Positions 23,832-33,018 of a DNA stretch of 37,349 nt are shown here, in pieces. The notes under the pieces are model-generated. The model worked only from the letters and a program-made list of their open reading frames with translations. It was not told where the DNA came from and made no database searches. The position numbers were made by a program, and so were the translations under genes. The stretch is taken from positions 1-37,349 of the forward strand of contig JAKSJU010000011.1 in the NCBI GenBank assembly GCA_024402095.1, given 5' to 3'. Source of the stretch: Bacteroidales bacterium. Its GTDB lineage: Bacteria; Bacteroidota; Bacteroidia; Bacteroidales; UBA932. Numbering within the stretch: position 1 is the first letter of the stretch; every line of letters begins with the position of its first letter.

Positions 23832-26414
23832 ATGAAGAGGTTAGTCATATTTTTAATTTCAATATTGGCTGGAGTTGTCACTCTGGCGCAGGGTACCATA
23901 AATGTACAGGCTCCTAACCTCGTAGAGGTCGGGGAGCAGTTCCAGATAACGTTTTCCGTTGAAGGTGAAGAATCCCCTTCCGATTTTTCATGGACCCAAG
24001 GCCCAGATTTTGATTTGGTATGGGGCCCTCAGCGCAGCTCATCGGTTTCCACGACCATCGTAAATGGGAAACGCACGAAGTCGTCACAGAGTGCCTATAC
24101 ATATATCGTCACTGCCAGAAAAGCAGGTACTTTCCAAATTCCACAGGCAACGGCCAGACTCAAAGGCGCCGAGATAGTGTCAAAGCCGGCAAGCATCGAA
24201 GTTGTGCCGGGAGGTTCTTCTTCTGCGTCCCAGTCATCCGGGACGGCATCTGACAGCGACCGGTCACAGACCGGAGACGTCTCAGGTGACGATCTTTTCA
24301 TGAGGTTGACCTTCAGCAAGACCACAGCGGTTGTCGGAGAGATAATAAAAGCTAATCTGAAACTCTATTCCAAAGTTAACGTGGCTGGTTTCGAAAATGC
24401 CAAGTTGCCTATATTCAATGGATTCTGGAACCAGCAGCAGGTTCCTGACAATATTGAGTTCACCAGAGAGAATTATCACGGATCGATGTATTATGTGGCT
24501 ACCATCCGTAGCTATACCTTGATTCCGCAGCAGGCCGGGGATCTTGTAGTGGAACCTTCCGAACTGGTATGCCTTGTTAACGAGAGGGTAAGCAAGAGTA
24601 CGTCCAGGAGCATCTTCGATGACTTCTTTATGGACGATTACAGGACAATCCGCAAGCGTGTGATGACACCTTCCGTTACAGTCCACGTGAAGCCGCTTCC
24701 TGCCGGAGCACCAGCTTCTTTCTGCGGTGGAGTCGGAAAATTTTCCATTGCAGCACATCTTACTACGGACTCATTGAAGACTCATGATGCCGGATCACTT
24801 GTAATAACCGTTTCCGGTAACGGGAACATTTCCATGCTTGAGTCTCCGAAAGTCAACTTCCCTCTTGATTTTGAGGCTTATGATACAAAAGTCACTGATG
24901 ACACGGGAGGAGATCAGACTCGTACCTCCGGAAGCAAGATTTTCGAATATCCGTTTATTCCTCGCAGCGCCGGGGAGTTTGTCATCGGACCGATAGAATA
25001 TTCATATTATGACATATCTGCCGGCAGGTACGTGACTTTGACGGCGCAGCCTATGCCAATAAAGGTCGAAAAGGGAAATGAGGCGGAGGCGTCATCGCAG
25101 GGGCATCTGGTGCAGTCTGTCAACCAGAAAAGTGTCAAGGACCTGGATTCGGATATCAGGTATATAGTTACGAAGGAACCGTCATATTCCGAGATAGGAA
25201 AATTCTATGTATTCTCAACAGGTTTCTGGATAGTTCTTGTCCTGCTGATGGGGGCCGGTGCGGGATTCTTCTTCGCATTCAAGAAAACCGCAGAGAGAAA
25301 AGCGGACATTGCCGGAACAAAGAACAGGGCGGCCACGAAGATGGCCAGAAAACGTCTTGCCTCCGCGGGAGAGTATCTCAGCAAGGACTTGTATACTGCA
25401 TTCTATGAAGAGTTGCACAAGGCATTGCTCGGCTATGTGGGAGACAAAATGGCTATCGATCCTGCCGACATGAACAAGGATAATATTTCAGCCAGACTCC
25501 TTTCATCCGGTGTCAGTGAAAGTCTGACATCTGAATATCTGAGTCTGCTTGATGAATGTGAGTTCGCCAGATATGCACCGGATTCCGGGCATGCCGCCAT
25601 GAACGAACATTATGAAAAAGCTCTTGATTTGATTTCATCAGTTGATTCTTCAATGAAGAAAAATATGGATATTAAAAAAGTGGTGCCTCTTCTCGCTTTG
25701 CTTTTGTGTCTCCCTCTCGGTGCTACCGAATGGGACGATGCGGTACAGGCATATTCTGAGGGGAACTGGCAGGCTGCAATCGAGAATTGGACGGCGATAG
25801 AGGCTGGCGGTGCCGAGTCTGTTGAATTATACTACAATATCGGAAACGCCTATTTCAAGGAGGGGGAGACGGCCAGGGCCATTCTCTATTATGAGAGGGC
25901 ACGACGCCTTGACCCGTCCAATAAAGACGTGGAGCACAATTTGGCTTTCGCGCGGTCAAAAACGCAGGACAGGATAGAAGAGATACCGGAAATCTTTATT
26001 GAGCAGATAGGTAGGAAAATATGCCGTTCCCTTTCGGGAAACACATGGACGGTGCTGTTCTTCGTATTTCTCACCCTTACGATATTATGCGCTTTGGTGT
26101 ATCTGCTCTCGCACGTTACGGTCAGAAAAAAGACCGGCTTCTTTGCAGGAATAGTCGCGCTGGTGATTTCCCTATTCTGCCTTGACTTTGCACAATGGCA
26201 GTGGAATGACTACCGCCATGATATCTCAGCGATTGTAATGAAATCGGTAATCTCTGTGAAGAGCTCTCCGTCAAAGGATTCTTCAAAAGACTTGTTCATA
26301 CTTCATGACGGTACCAAAGTCAAAGTGCTTGACAGCGTTGGATCCTGGGATAATATTGAACTTTCAGACGGCCGCCAGGGTTGGGTGGAATCTTCAGACA
26401 TCGAGATTATATAG
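23832..26414 (+). CDS. BatD-BatE fusion protein
   Basis: An 860-residue protein that reads like two normally separate Bat proteins. Residues 1 to about 607 are BatD: signal peptide (MKRLVIFLISILAGVVTLAQG), a long beta-rich oxygen-tolerance domain, a transmembrane helix (about 460-482) and a cytoplasmic helical part. Residues from about 608 are BatE: a second signal-peptide-like segment (MDIKKVVPLLALLLCLPLGA, 612-631), TPR units (about 640-700, YYNIGNAYFKEGETARAILY), two transmembrane helices (about 737-759 and 765-786) and an SH3-like end (about 797-860, DNIELSDGRQGWVESSD). ATG codons at 25653 and 25665 could serve a separate BatE. The 3' end overlaps folC by 21 bases. Confidence 0.85.
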   Translation: MKRLVIFLISILAGVVTLAQGTINVQAPNLVEVGEQFQITFSVEGEESPSDFSWTQGPDFDLVWGPQRSSSVSTTIVNGKRTKSSQSAYTYIVTARKAGTFQIPQATARLKGAEIVSKPASIEVVPGGSSSASQSSGTASDSDRSQTGDVSGDDLFMRLTFSKTTAVVGEIIKANLKLYSKVNVAGFENAKLPIFNGFWNQQQVPDNIEFTRENYHGSMYYVATIRSYTLIPQQAGDLVVEPSELVCLVNERVSKSTSRSIFDDFFMDDYRTIRKRVMTPSVTVHVKPLPAGAPASFCGGVGKFSIAAHLTTDSLKTHDAGSLVITVSGNGNISMLESPKVNFPLDFEAYDTKVTDDTGGDQTRTSGSKIFEYPFIPRSAGEFVIGPIEYSYYDISAGRYVTLTAQPMPIKVEKGNEAEASSQGHLVQSVNQKSVKDLDSDIRYIVTKEPSYSEIGKFYVFSTGFWIVLVLLMGAGAGFFFAFKKTAERKADIAGTKNRAATKMARKRLASAGEYLSKDLYTAFYEELHKALLGYVGDKMAIDPADMNKDNISARLLSSGVSESLTSEYLSLLDECEFARYAPDSGHAAMNEHYEKALDLISSVDSSMKKNMDIKKVVPLLALLLCLPLGATEWDDAVQAYSEGNWQAAIENWTAIEAGGAESVELYYNIGNAYFKEGETARAILYYERARRLDPSNKDVEHNLAFARSKTQDRIEEIPEIFIEQIGRKICRSLSGNTWTVLFFVFLTLTILCALVYLLSHVTVRKKTGFFAGIVALVISLFCLDFAQWQWNDYRHDISAIVMKSVISVKSSPSKDSSKDLFILHDGTKVKVLDSVGSWDNIELSDGRQGWVESSDIEII

Positions 26415-27635
26415 AGGCAAGGCCTCGCAAACCACGAAGGTGCTGCCACCTATATATATTACAGAATCCGGGCTCGCATAACTGCGGGCCTGTTCTATGC
26501 CTTTTCGGACGCTTTCAGCCGGCTCGGCGTCAAGTTCGGGACGAGCTGATTTGATCCTGTTGAAAAGTTCATCGGCCTTCATTGCGCGCGGCGTCGCAGG
26601 AGCTACAAGAATATAATGTGCGTCCGCAGGCATAAGCGGTATAATGGAATCGATGTCCTTGTCCGCCATCACGCCGTATACTATGACAAGAGGTTTGCCG
26701 ATTTTTTCAAGAGAAGAAAAATTGATTCTTAGCGCGGCCGGATTGTGCCCGATATCGCATATCGTCAAAGGATTCCGGCATAATTTTTCCCATCGTCCCC
26801 TCAGACCGGTCCTTTCTGCGGTATGTTTCAAAGCATCCAGAACAGTATCGCACAAAGGGAAGCCGAGGAGGTCCAATGCTTTTATAGCGGTGGCGATGTT
26901 GCCCTGCTGATACTCTCCGGTCAGATCTGATTCGATGCCGTTCGCCGTATCAATGTCGGCATAGAATAAAGGACAGTCGGCTTCAGAAGCCTTGTTCTCG
27001 AATACGATGTCGGTTTCCGTGTCATGACCCCAGACAAGTGCGGGAATATCTTTTTTGAAAATGCCGGCTTTTTCGGAAGCTATCATGGATCTTGTGTTGC
27101 CAAGCAACGCGCAATGGTCCAGCCCGATACTAGTGACGACGCTCAGCGCCGGTGTGATGATATTGGTGCTGTCAAGCCTGCCTCCCAGCCCGACCTCGAT
27201 GACTGCATAGTCGACTTTTTTGTCGGCGAACCACCAAAAGGCCATTCCAGTGGTTATTTCAAAGAAGGATAATCCGTCACAGTTGAATGTCTCAAGGAAT
27301 TCCCAGACTTCTTCGCGGCTTATCATGCTTTCACCCACAACCTTCATCCTTTCCCTGAAGTCCAGCAAATGGGGTGAGGTGTACAGCCCGACGCGGAAAC
27401 CCAATGCTGAAAGTGATGCCGCTATCATAGAAGACACCGATCCTTTGCCGTTCGTTCCGGCTACATGAATGCATTTAAACTTCTTCCATGGGTGCCCCAT
27501 GGCGGAATCGAATTTCATCATCCCATCAAGCCCCGGCTTATAGGAACCGGGAGTGAACCCGGCATTCTGTACTGACGGCGATCTCGCGAACAGCTCGTCA
27601 AGCCTGCAATTGTATTCTTCCTCTGAGTATTTCAT
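26394..27635 (-). CDS. folC: Folylpolyglutamate synthase / dihydrofolate synthase
   Basis: A 413-residue Mur-ligase-type enzyme adding Glu to dihydropteroate and folates. The ATP-binding loop is HVAGTNGKGSVSSMIAASL (about 55-73). Further family motifs are SPHLLDFRERM, VIEVGLGGRLDSTN, GLDHCALLGNT and the C-terminal-domain entry CDIGHNPAALR. Length is normal. It converges on the Bat block with a 21-base overlap and is divergent from the PurL-like gene. A TAAATTTG -7 box (27657-27650) lies 14 bases before the ATG. Confidence 0.93.
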   Translation of the reverse strand: MKYSEEEYNCRLDELFARSPSVQNAGFTPGSYKPGLDGMMKFDSAMGHPWKKFKCIHVAGTNGKGSVSSMIAASLSALGFRVGLYTSPHLLDFRERMKVVGESMISREEVWEFLETFNCDGLSFFEITTGMAFWWFADKKVDYAVIEVGLGGRLDSTNIITPALSVVTSIGLDHCALLGNTRSMIASEKAGIFKKDIPALVWGHDTETDIVFENKASEADCPLFYADIDTANGIESDLTGEYQQGNIATAIKALDLLGFPLCDTVLDALKHTAERTGLRGRWEKLCRNPLTICDIGHNPAALRINFSSLEKIGKPLVIVYGVMADKDIDSIIPLMPADAHYILVAPATPRAMKADELFNRIKSARPELDAEPAESVRKGIEQARSYASPDSVIYIGGSTFVVCEALPLYNLDV

Positions 27636-27649
27636 ATTGCAACTGAAAT

Positions 27650-27657
27650 CAAATTTA
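27650..27657 (-). promoter_or_regulatory. -7 box probably driving folC
   Basis: TAAATTTG on the minus strand matches TAnnTTTG and lies 14 bases before the folC ATG. No TTTG is present at the -33 spacing. On the other strand TATTTTTA (27660-27667), one base off consensus, could serve the divergent gene. Confidence 0.45.
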
Positions 27658-27682
27658 GTTATTTTTACACGATTTTCTAACT

Positions 27683-28816
27683 ATGACCGCTGAAAAGACA
27701 TCTCCAATGCTGTCAAAGTTCATTATTGACGGCATTCCTCAGGAGCTGACTCCGCTTCAGCTTCTTGACGGTGTTCTTGATGATTCTGCAGACAATGAAT
27801 GTGCTGCGGCAGGGTCTTGTGAAATCATCGACGAAACGGTAGACCCGGTTTGCTCTCACTATAAGTACGATGCCGCAAACGTTGACGGGTATCTTACTGG
27901 CGTGCTGAATGTCAAAAAAGACTTTCCAATAAGGTTCGCGGATTTCGGATCACGGGCAAGGATTGCCGGAGCCCTGATAGATACACTCTGGAAAAACGGA
28001 CATTTCAGGATAGGGGATATTTCTCTGAAAGCCTCCTGGAAGTGGAATGAAAATGGTCTGGGCAATATGTCGGCTTTCTATTCATCCGTACAGGCTGTCG
28101 CCGATTATCTTGACGGACTCGGATTGCGTCTTGATGGCTACACATATTCCGGCACAAGGTCAAAATGTGACCTGACGTTCAAAGCGGAAATAGCGGACAG
28201 CAGGGAGGGGGATTATGAATCAATGCTGGAACTTCCGTACCGTGTGGCTAAGGCCAGAATGAGCAATACCAGGGCATGTCCGTCTACTCTTGTCCCTGAA
28301 GAACAGAGCTGGGTAGTGTATATCCCTTTCGAATCCACTGATTTCCGGCTTGGAGGTTCTTCTCTGGCGCAGTATCTCAATCTTGATGGCGGAGTGGCGC
28401 CGAAGATTATGGATGCAGACTATTTCATCGACTGCTACGAGGTTGTCAGGGAACTGGTCGAGGACGGGGTAATCATTGCCGCCCGGACTATCGGAGAAGG
28501 AGGACTGCTTTCTGCGGTTCAGAAAATGTCTTCCGATGGGGTCGGTATGACCGTGGACGTTTCCGACGTAATGAAGGCATTCAACGAAAATGAAATTGTC
28601 CGGGTTCTCTTCTCGGAGGTGCCGGGCGTGGTCATACAGATTCATGATATCGATTTTGACTATCTTGATGCCGAACTCCTGCTGCAGGACGTAGCTTTCT
28701 TCCCTCTCGGGCATCCGACGCCGGACAGGGAGTCGGTCAGGGTCAAGGCTTCAGCCAAGACAGGAATACAGACTATATTGGAATCCCTGATGCAGAATGC
28801 TGAGGGAGAAGATTGA
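27683..28816 (+). CDS. PurL-derived (FGAM synthase C-terminal half) pseudoenzyme
   Basis: A 377-residue protein that matches, by eye and from memory, the second half of large PurL. Landmarks in order are FADFGSRARIAGALIDTLWK (86-105, PurL DPAAGSRNSIAEALTNLVW), KASWKWNENG (117-126, PurL SANWMWPCKNEG), a VQAVADYLDGLGL helix, FRLGGSSLAQYL (221-232, PurL FKLGGSSFAQ) and a C-terminal AIR-synthase-like domain. Catalytic motifs are lost: AHDxxxGGL reads AARTIGEGGL (266-275) and GKDSLSM reads GYTYSGT (152-158). The N-terminal ATP site and the glutaminase are absent. Hence probably no FGAM synthase activity; a regulatory or binding role is inference. phoH begins 1 base after its stop. Confidence 0.75.
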   Translation: MTAEKTSPMLSKFIIDGIPQELTPLQLLDGVLDDSADNECAAAGSCEIIDETVDPVCSHYKYDAANVDGYLTGVLNVKKDFPIRFADFGSRARIAGALIDTLWKNGHFRIGDISLKASWKWNENGLGNMSAFYSSVQAVADYLDGLGLRLDGYTYSGTRSKCDLTFKAEIADSREGDYESMLELPYRVAKARMSNTRACPSTLVPEEQSWVVYIPFESTDFRLGGSSLAQYLNLDGGVAPKIMDADYFIDCYEVVRELVEDGVIIAARTIGEGGLLSAVQKMSSDGVGMTVDVSDVMKAFNENEIVRVLFSEVPGVVIQIHDIDFDYLDAELLLQDVAFFPLGHPTPDRESVRVKASAKTGIQTILESLMQNAEGED

Positions 28817-28817
28817 T

Positions 28818-30143
28818 ATGAATAAACAGAAGATATTCGTGCTGGATACAAATATTATCCTCCACGACCACAAGGCAATCAGACATTTTCAGGACAACAA
28901 CATTGTTATCCCTATCGCTGTAATCGAAGAACTTGACAAGTTCAAAAAAGGCAACGACGCCCTGGCATTTAATGCCAGAGGCTTTGTCAGAGATCTTGAC
29001 AAGATCACGGACGGCAAGATGTTCGGTGCCGAAGGAGTACCGATCGGCAAGGGACTGGGCCTTATCAAGATTGAGCCGAACCATCCTTTCCCGGAAAAGT
29101 TGAAGAATCTGTTTGTGGATGATATCCAGGATCACAGGATACTTGCTACGGCTATTTGGGTCAGGGATAATCATCCCGGGACGTTTGTCGCATTGGTGAC
29201 AAAAGACGTCAATCTCAGGATGAAGGCCAAGGCTGCCGGTATGGAAGTCCAGGACTACCTTACCGACAGGGTGGAAGAGCAGAAGATAGAGGATGCCCAG
29301 AAAGAAGTGCTGGATATGACTCTGGATGATGCCAGCATGCAGCAGTTGTGCTATGGCCCTGATTCGTCCGTGAAATGGGACAAGGCAAGACCTAATCAGC
29401 TTTTTAAGTTCAGGTGGAAGAACGCCGGCGACGAGATTGTAGCAGCCCGCTATGATGCAGACAAAGGTAAGGTTGTGCTGGTAAGAAGCCGGGAAGCCTA
29501 TGGAATCAAACCAAGGAACGTAGAGCAGCGTTTTGCCCTGGATGCCTGTCTGAACCCGAAAATAGAGCTTGTCTCTTTGACTGGCGGCGCAGGTACCGGA
29601 AAGACGCTTCTTGCGCTTGCTGCCGCTTTGGAGCAGGAACAGGAATACGAGCAGATCATCCTTTCCCGACCGACGGTGATTCTTGGCAATCAGGATATCG
29701 GATACCTCCCCGGAGACCAGAAGACCAAGATGTCTCCATTCCTTCAGCCTCTGATGGACAACCTCAATGTGATTAAGGCGCAGTTCAAACCGACTTCCAG
29801 GCAGGCGCAGCGGATAGAGAGCATGCTCACACAGGAAAAGCTGATAATCGAACCGCTGGCATATATCCGAGGAAGAAGTCTCGGCAAATGCTTCTTCATA
29901 ATAGATGAGGCGCAGAACCTGACCCCTCACGAAGTCAAAACGATTATCACGCGTGCCGGGCAGGGTACGAAAATGGTCTTTACGGGTGACGTGTTCCAGA
30001 TTGACCAGCCATATCTTGACCAGTGGTCAAACGGATTGACACATCTTGGAGAGAAGATGGCGGGACAGAAATTGTTCGAACATGTTTTCCTGAGAAAGGG
30101 AGAAAGAAGCGAATTGTCAGAATTAGCGGCTAAACTATTATAA
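28818..30143 (+). CDS. PIN-PhoH family ATPase/ribonuclease
   Basis: A 441-residue two-domain cytosolic protein. An N-terminal PIN nuclease domain (about 5-130) shows FVLDTNIILHD with acidic residues at 10 and IEELDKFKKG, then TKDVNLRMKA. The C-terminal PhoH NTPase has Walker A GGAGTGKT (256-263) and Walker B FIIDEAQNLTPHEVKTIITR followed by FTGDVFQID. PIN-PhoH proteins are considered RNA helicase/ribonucleases. ATG at 28818 is chosen because it begins the PIN strand directly (MNKQKIFVLD) and lies 1 base after the previous stop, so both genes are probably co-translated. Confidence 0.92.
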   Translation: MNKQKIFVLDTNIILHDHKAIRHFQDNNIVIPIAVIEELDKFKKGNDALAFNARGFVRDLDKITDGKMFGAEGVPIGKGLGLIKIEPNHPFPEKLKNLFVDDIQDHRILATAIWVRDNHPGTFVALVTKDVNLRMKAKAAGMEVQDYLTDRVEEQKIEDAQKEVLDMTLDDASMQQLCYGPDSSVKWDKARPNQLFKFRWKNAGDEIVAARYDADKGKVVLVRSREAYGIKPRNVEQRFALDACLNPKIELVSLTGGAGTGKTLLALAAALEQEQEYEQIILSRPTVILGNQDIGYLPGDQKTKMSPFLQPLMDNLNVIKAQFKPTSRQAQRIESMLTQEKLIIEPLAYIRGRSLGKCFFIIDEAQNLTPHEVKTIITRAGQGTKMVFTGDVFQIDQPYLDQWSNGLTHLGEKMAGQKLFEHVFLRKGERSELSELAAKLL

Positions 30144-30189
30144 ATTTTTACTAAATTCGCGGTTTTGAAAACAACAAGTAAATAAATAT

Positions 30190-32916
30190 ATGTTTGAGAA
30201 CAAGAAAAGAGTCTATCGTTTCGGTGGAAAAACAGCTGAAGGAGATGGCTCAATGAGAGAGCTCCTTGGTGGAAAAGGAGCGAATTTGGCTGAAATGAGC
30301 CGTTTGGGAATGCCGGTTCCTGCCGGATTCACTATTACAACAGAGTGCTGCGCAGAGTATTATGAACTCGGAGGCGGCTATTCAGAAGAACTTAAGAGAG
30401 ATGTCGCATCCGCCCTTAAGGCAACGGAAGAACTGATGGGCAAGAAGTTCGGTGATCCAAGCGATCCGCTTCTCGTCAGCTGCCGTTCAGGTGCGCGCAG
30501 CAGTATGCCTGGTATGATGGATACCATCCTTAATATCGGACTTTGCTCTGCAACTCTCCCTGGTATGATAAAGAAAACGGGCAACCCTCGTTTCGTATAT
30601 GACGCATACAGACGTCTCATCATGATGTACTCTGATGTCGTTATGGAGAAGGCTGAAGGTATCGAGCCTGCTGACGGACAGGGTATCCGCCAGCAGCTTG
30701 ACAGAATGATGGAGGAATTGAAGGATGCCAAGGGATATAAGTCAGACACTGAAATCACTGCAGAAGAGCTCAAAGATCTTTGCGACAAGTTCAAGCTTAA
30801 GGTGATGGAGGTCCTTGGAGTTGAATTCCCAGATACCGCTGAGGCTCAGCTTTGGGGCTCAATCGGAGGAGTTTTCAAGTCATGGAACGGAAAGCGCGCC
30901 ATTGCATACCGCCGCATCGAGAAGATTCCTGATGATTGGGGCACGGCAGTGAACGTACAGTCAATGGTGTTCGGAAATATGGGTGATACATCAGCTACTG
31001 GTGTAGCATTCTCACGTAATCCGGCTACCGGAGACAACAAGTTCTATGGAGAATGGCTCATCAACGCACAGGGCGAGGATGTAGTGGCCGGTATCCGTAC
31101 TCCTAATCCTCTTAATGAGGCAACAAAGAACGAACACAATAAGGATCTTGCTTCTCTTGAGAAGGCAATGCCTGAGGTATATGCAGAGCTTGATGACATC
31201 CGCAAACGTCTGGAGAACCATTTCCACGATATGCAGGACATCGAGTTCACTATTCAGGAAGGACATCTTTGGATGCTCCAGTGCCGTATCGGAAAGCGCA
31301 CAGGTATCGCTGCCCTTCAGATGGCAATGGATATGCTTTCAGAGGGTATGATCGATGAGAAGACAGCAGTGCTCAGAGTATCACCTTCCCAGCTTGACGA
31401 GATTCTTCATCCTATTCTCAACCCTGCTTCAGAGAAGAACGCAAAGGTCGTTGCACAGGGCCTTCCTGCTTCTCCAGGTGGAGCAGTCGGTACAATCGTA
31501 TTCACGTCAGAGGCTGCAATGGCAGCAGCTGCAAAGGGCGAGAAAGTGATTCTCATCCGTGAGGAGACCTCCCCTGAGGACATCGAGGGAATGAGGGCTT
31601 CCGCCGGAATCCTTACTACCCGCGGAGGAATGACTTCACACGCTGCTCTTGTGGCACGCGGATGGGGAAAGTGCTGTATCGTCGGATGTGAGGCAATGAA
31701 GATCAACTTCGCGCAGAAGACAGTCTCTTTCTCAGGCGACAACAAGACATACAAGGAAGGCGAGTGGTTCAGTCTCAATGGATCAAAGGGAGTCGTATAT
31801 GCTGAGAAGATTGAAACAATGGATGCTTCAGAGAATCCTCTGTTCATCAGTTTCATGAATATCGTCGACAAATATCGCAAGCTCGGTATCCGCACCAATG
31901 CTGATACACCTGAGGATGCACAGAGGGCTCTTCAGTTCGGGGCAGAAGGTATTGGCCTGTTCAGAATCGAGCATATGTTCTATGGTAAGAATTCAGAGCT
32001 TCCTCTTTCAAAACTCCGTAAGATGATCCTTTGTGATACCGATGAGGAACGCAAGAAAGCGCTTACTGAGCTTGAACCGTTCATCAAGGCATCCGTAAAG
32101 AGCACGCTCCGCATTATGAACGGCAAACCGGTTGTATTCCGTCTCCTTGATCCGCCTCTCCACGAGTTCGTGCCGAAGAGCGAAGACAAGAAGGAGGAGA
32201 TTGCAGAGGAACTTGGCGTTTCTGCAAAAGAAATCGACAAGAGAGGCGAGAACCTTCACGAGGTAAACCCTATGATGGGACATCGTGGAGTACGTCTTCA
32301 TATCACATATCCGCTTATCGCTGAGACCCAGTACAGAGCAATATTCTCTGCTACTGCAGAACTTCTTGCCGAAGGTCTCAACCCTATGCCGGAAATCATG
32401 ATTCCTGTTACGGTTTCCGCCCGTGAGCTCGAATTCCAGAAGGCACACTGCGAAAAGATTCGTGTTGAGGTAGAGAGCCAGACTCTCCAGTACATTGACT
32501 ATCATTTCGGAACAATGATAGAGATACCTCGCGCTGCCCTTACTGCAGACCGCATGGCACGTACTGCTGAGTTCTTCTCTTTCGGAACGAACGACCTTAC
32601 TCAGATGACCTTCGGATTCTCACGCGATGATGTCGGAACATTCATGGGTGACTATCTTGGAAACAAGATTCTTGATGCAGATCCATTCCAGACTATTGAT
32701 GTCAAGGGTGTTGGAAAACTTGTAGAGTACGGCGTTCAGAACGGCCGCAGCAGAAGGAATGACCTTAAGTGCGGTATCTGTGGAGAGCACGGTGGAGATC
32801 CTGACTCAATCAAGTTCTTCCACAAGATCGGACTTGACTATGTCAGCTGCTCACCATTCCGTGTCCCAATCGCAAGGCTCGCAGCCGCACAGGCAGCAAT
32901 CAACGAAGGAAAGTAA
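30190..32916 (+). CDS. ppdK: Pyruvate, phosphate dikinase
   Basis: A 908-residue enzyme interconverting pyruvate, ATP and phosphate with PEP, AMP and pyrophosphate. The N-terminal ATP-grasp part begins FGGKTAEGD and includes LGGKGANLAEMSRLGMPVPA. The phosphohistidine motif TRGGMTSHAALVARGWG lies at about 477-493, with the swivelling His near 484. The C-terminal PEP/pyruvate barrel contains GLFRIEHMF, FSFGTNDLTQMTFGFSRDD and the catalytic Cys864 in CGICGEHGGDP. Length is standard. It is usually a glycolytic, pyrophosphate-linked enzyme in anaerobes. No full promoter match is visible in the 46 bases upstream. A strong terminator follows. Confidence 0.97.
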   Translation: MFENKKRVYRFGGKTAEGDGSMRELLGGKGANLAEMSRLGMPVPAGFTITTECCAEYYELGGGYSEELKRDVASALKATEELMGKKFGDPSDPLLVSCRSGARSSMPGMMDTILNIGLCSATLPGMIKKTGNPRFVYDAYRRLIMMYSDVVMEKAEGIEPADGQGIRQQLDRMMEELKDAKGYKSDTEITAEELKDLCDKFKLKVMEVLGVEFPDTAEAQLWGSIGGVFKSWNGKRAIAYRRIEKIPDDWGTAVNVQSMVFGNMGDTSATGVAFSRNPATGDNKFYGEWLINAQGEDVVAGIRTPNPLNEATKNEHNKDLASLEKAMPEVYAELDDIRKRLENHFHDMQDIEFTIQEGHLWMLQCRIGKRTGIAALQMAMDMLSEGMIDEKTAVLRVSPSQLDEILHPILNPASEKNAKVVAQGLPASPGGAVGTIVFTSEAAMAAAAKGEKVILIREETSPEDIEGMRASAGILTTRGGMTSHAALVARGWGKCCIVGCEAMKINFAQKTVSFSGDNKTYKEGEWFSLNGSKGVVYAEKIETMDASENPLFISFMNIVDKYRKLGIRTNADTPEDAQRALQFGAEGIGLFRIEHMFYGKNSELPLSKLRKMILCDTDEERKKALTELEPFIKASVKSTLRIMNGKPVVFRLLDPPLHEFVPKSEDKKEEIAEELGVSAKEIDKRGENLHEVNPMMGHRGVRLHITYPLIAETQYRAIFSATAELLAEGLNPMPEIMIPVTVSARELEFQKAHCEKIRVEVESQTLQYIDYHFGTMIEIPRAALTADRMARTAEFFSFGTNDLTQMTFGFSRDDVGTFMGDYLGNKILDADPFQTIDVKGVGKLVEYGVQNGRSRRNDLKCGICGEHGGDPDSIKFFHKIGLDYVSCSPFRVPIARLAAAQAAINEGK

Positions 32917-32936
32917 TTTTATTCGGATATTATTGA

Positions 32937-32968
32937 GAACCGGCCGGGAAATTTACCCCGGCCGGTTC
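32937..32968 (+). terminator. Terminator hairpin after ppdK
   Basis: GAACCGGCCGGG (32937-32948) and CCCGGCCGGTTC (32957-32968) form a perfect 12-base stem with an 8-base loop, 20 bases after the ppdK stop. A short T-rich stretch (TTCTTAT) follows. This is the clearest intrinsic terminator between ppdK and glyA. Confidence 0.85.
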
Positions 32969-32988
32969 TTCTTATGCTGTACTTTTTG

Positions 32989-32996
32989 TATATTTG
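32989..32996 (+). promoter_or_regulatory. -7 box of the glyA promoter
   Basis: TATATTTG matches TAnnTTTG and lies 22 bases before the glyA ATG, directly after the ppdK terminator. The -33 TTTG is not clear at the right spacing. Confidence 0.6.
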
Positions 32997-33018
32997 TAAT
33001 ATATATAAACAATCATCA

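Noticed and set aside
28773-29930. 385-codon open frame on the minus strand opposite phoH
   Set aside because: The plus strand encodes clear PIN and Walker motifs; the antisense frame has no family features and no promoter.
30144-30189. Promoter for ppdK
   Set aside because: TAAATTCG (30152-30159) and similar AT-rich strings are one base off the -7 consensus but have no -33 TTTG at suitable spacing; too weak to call.
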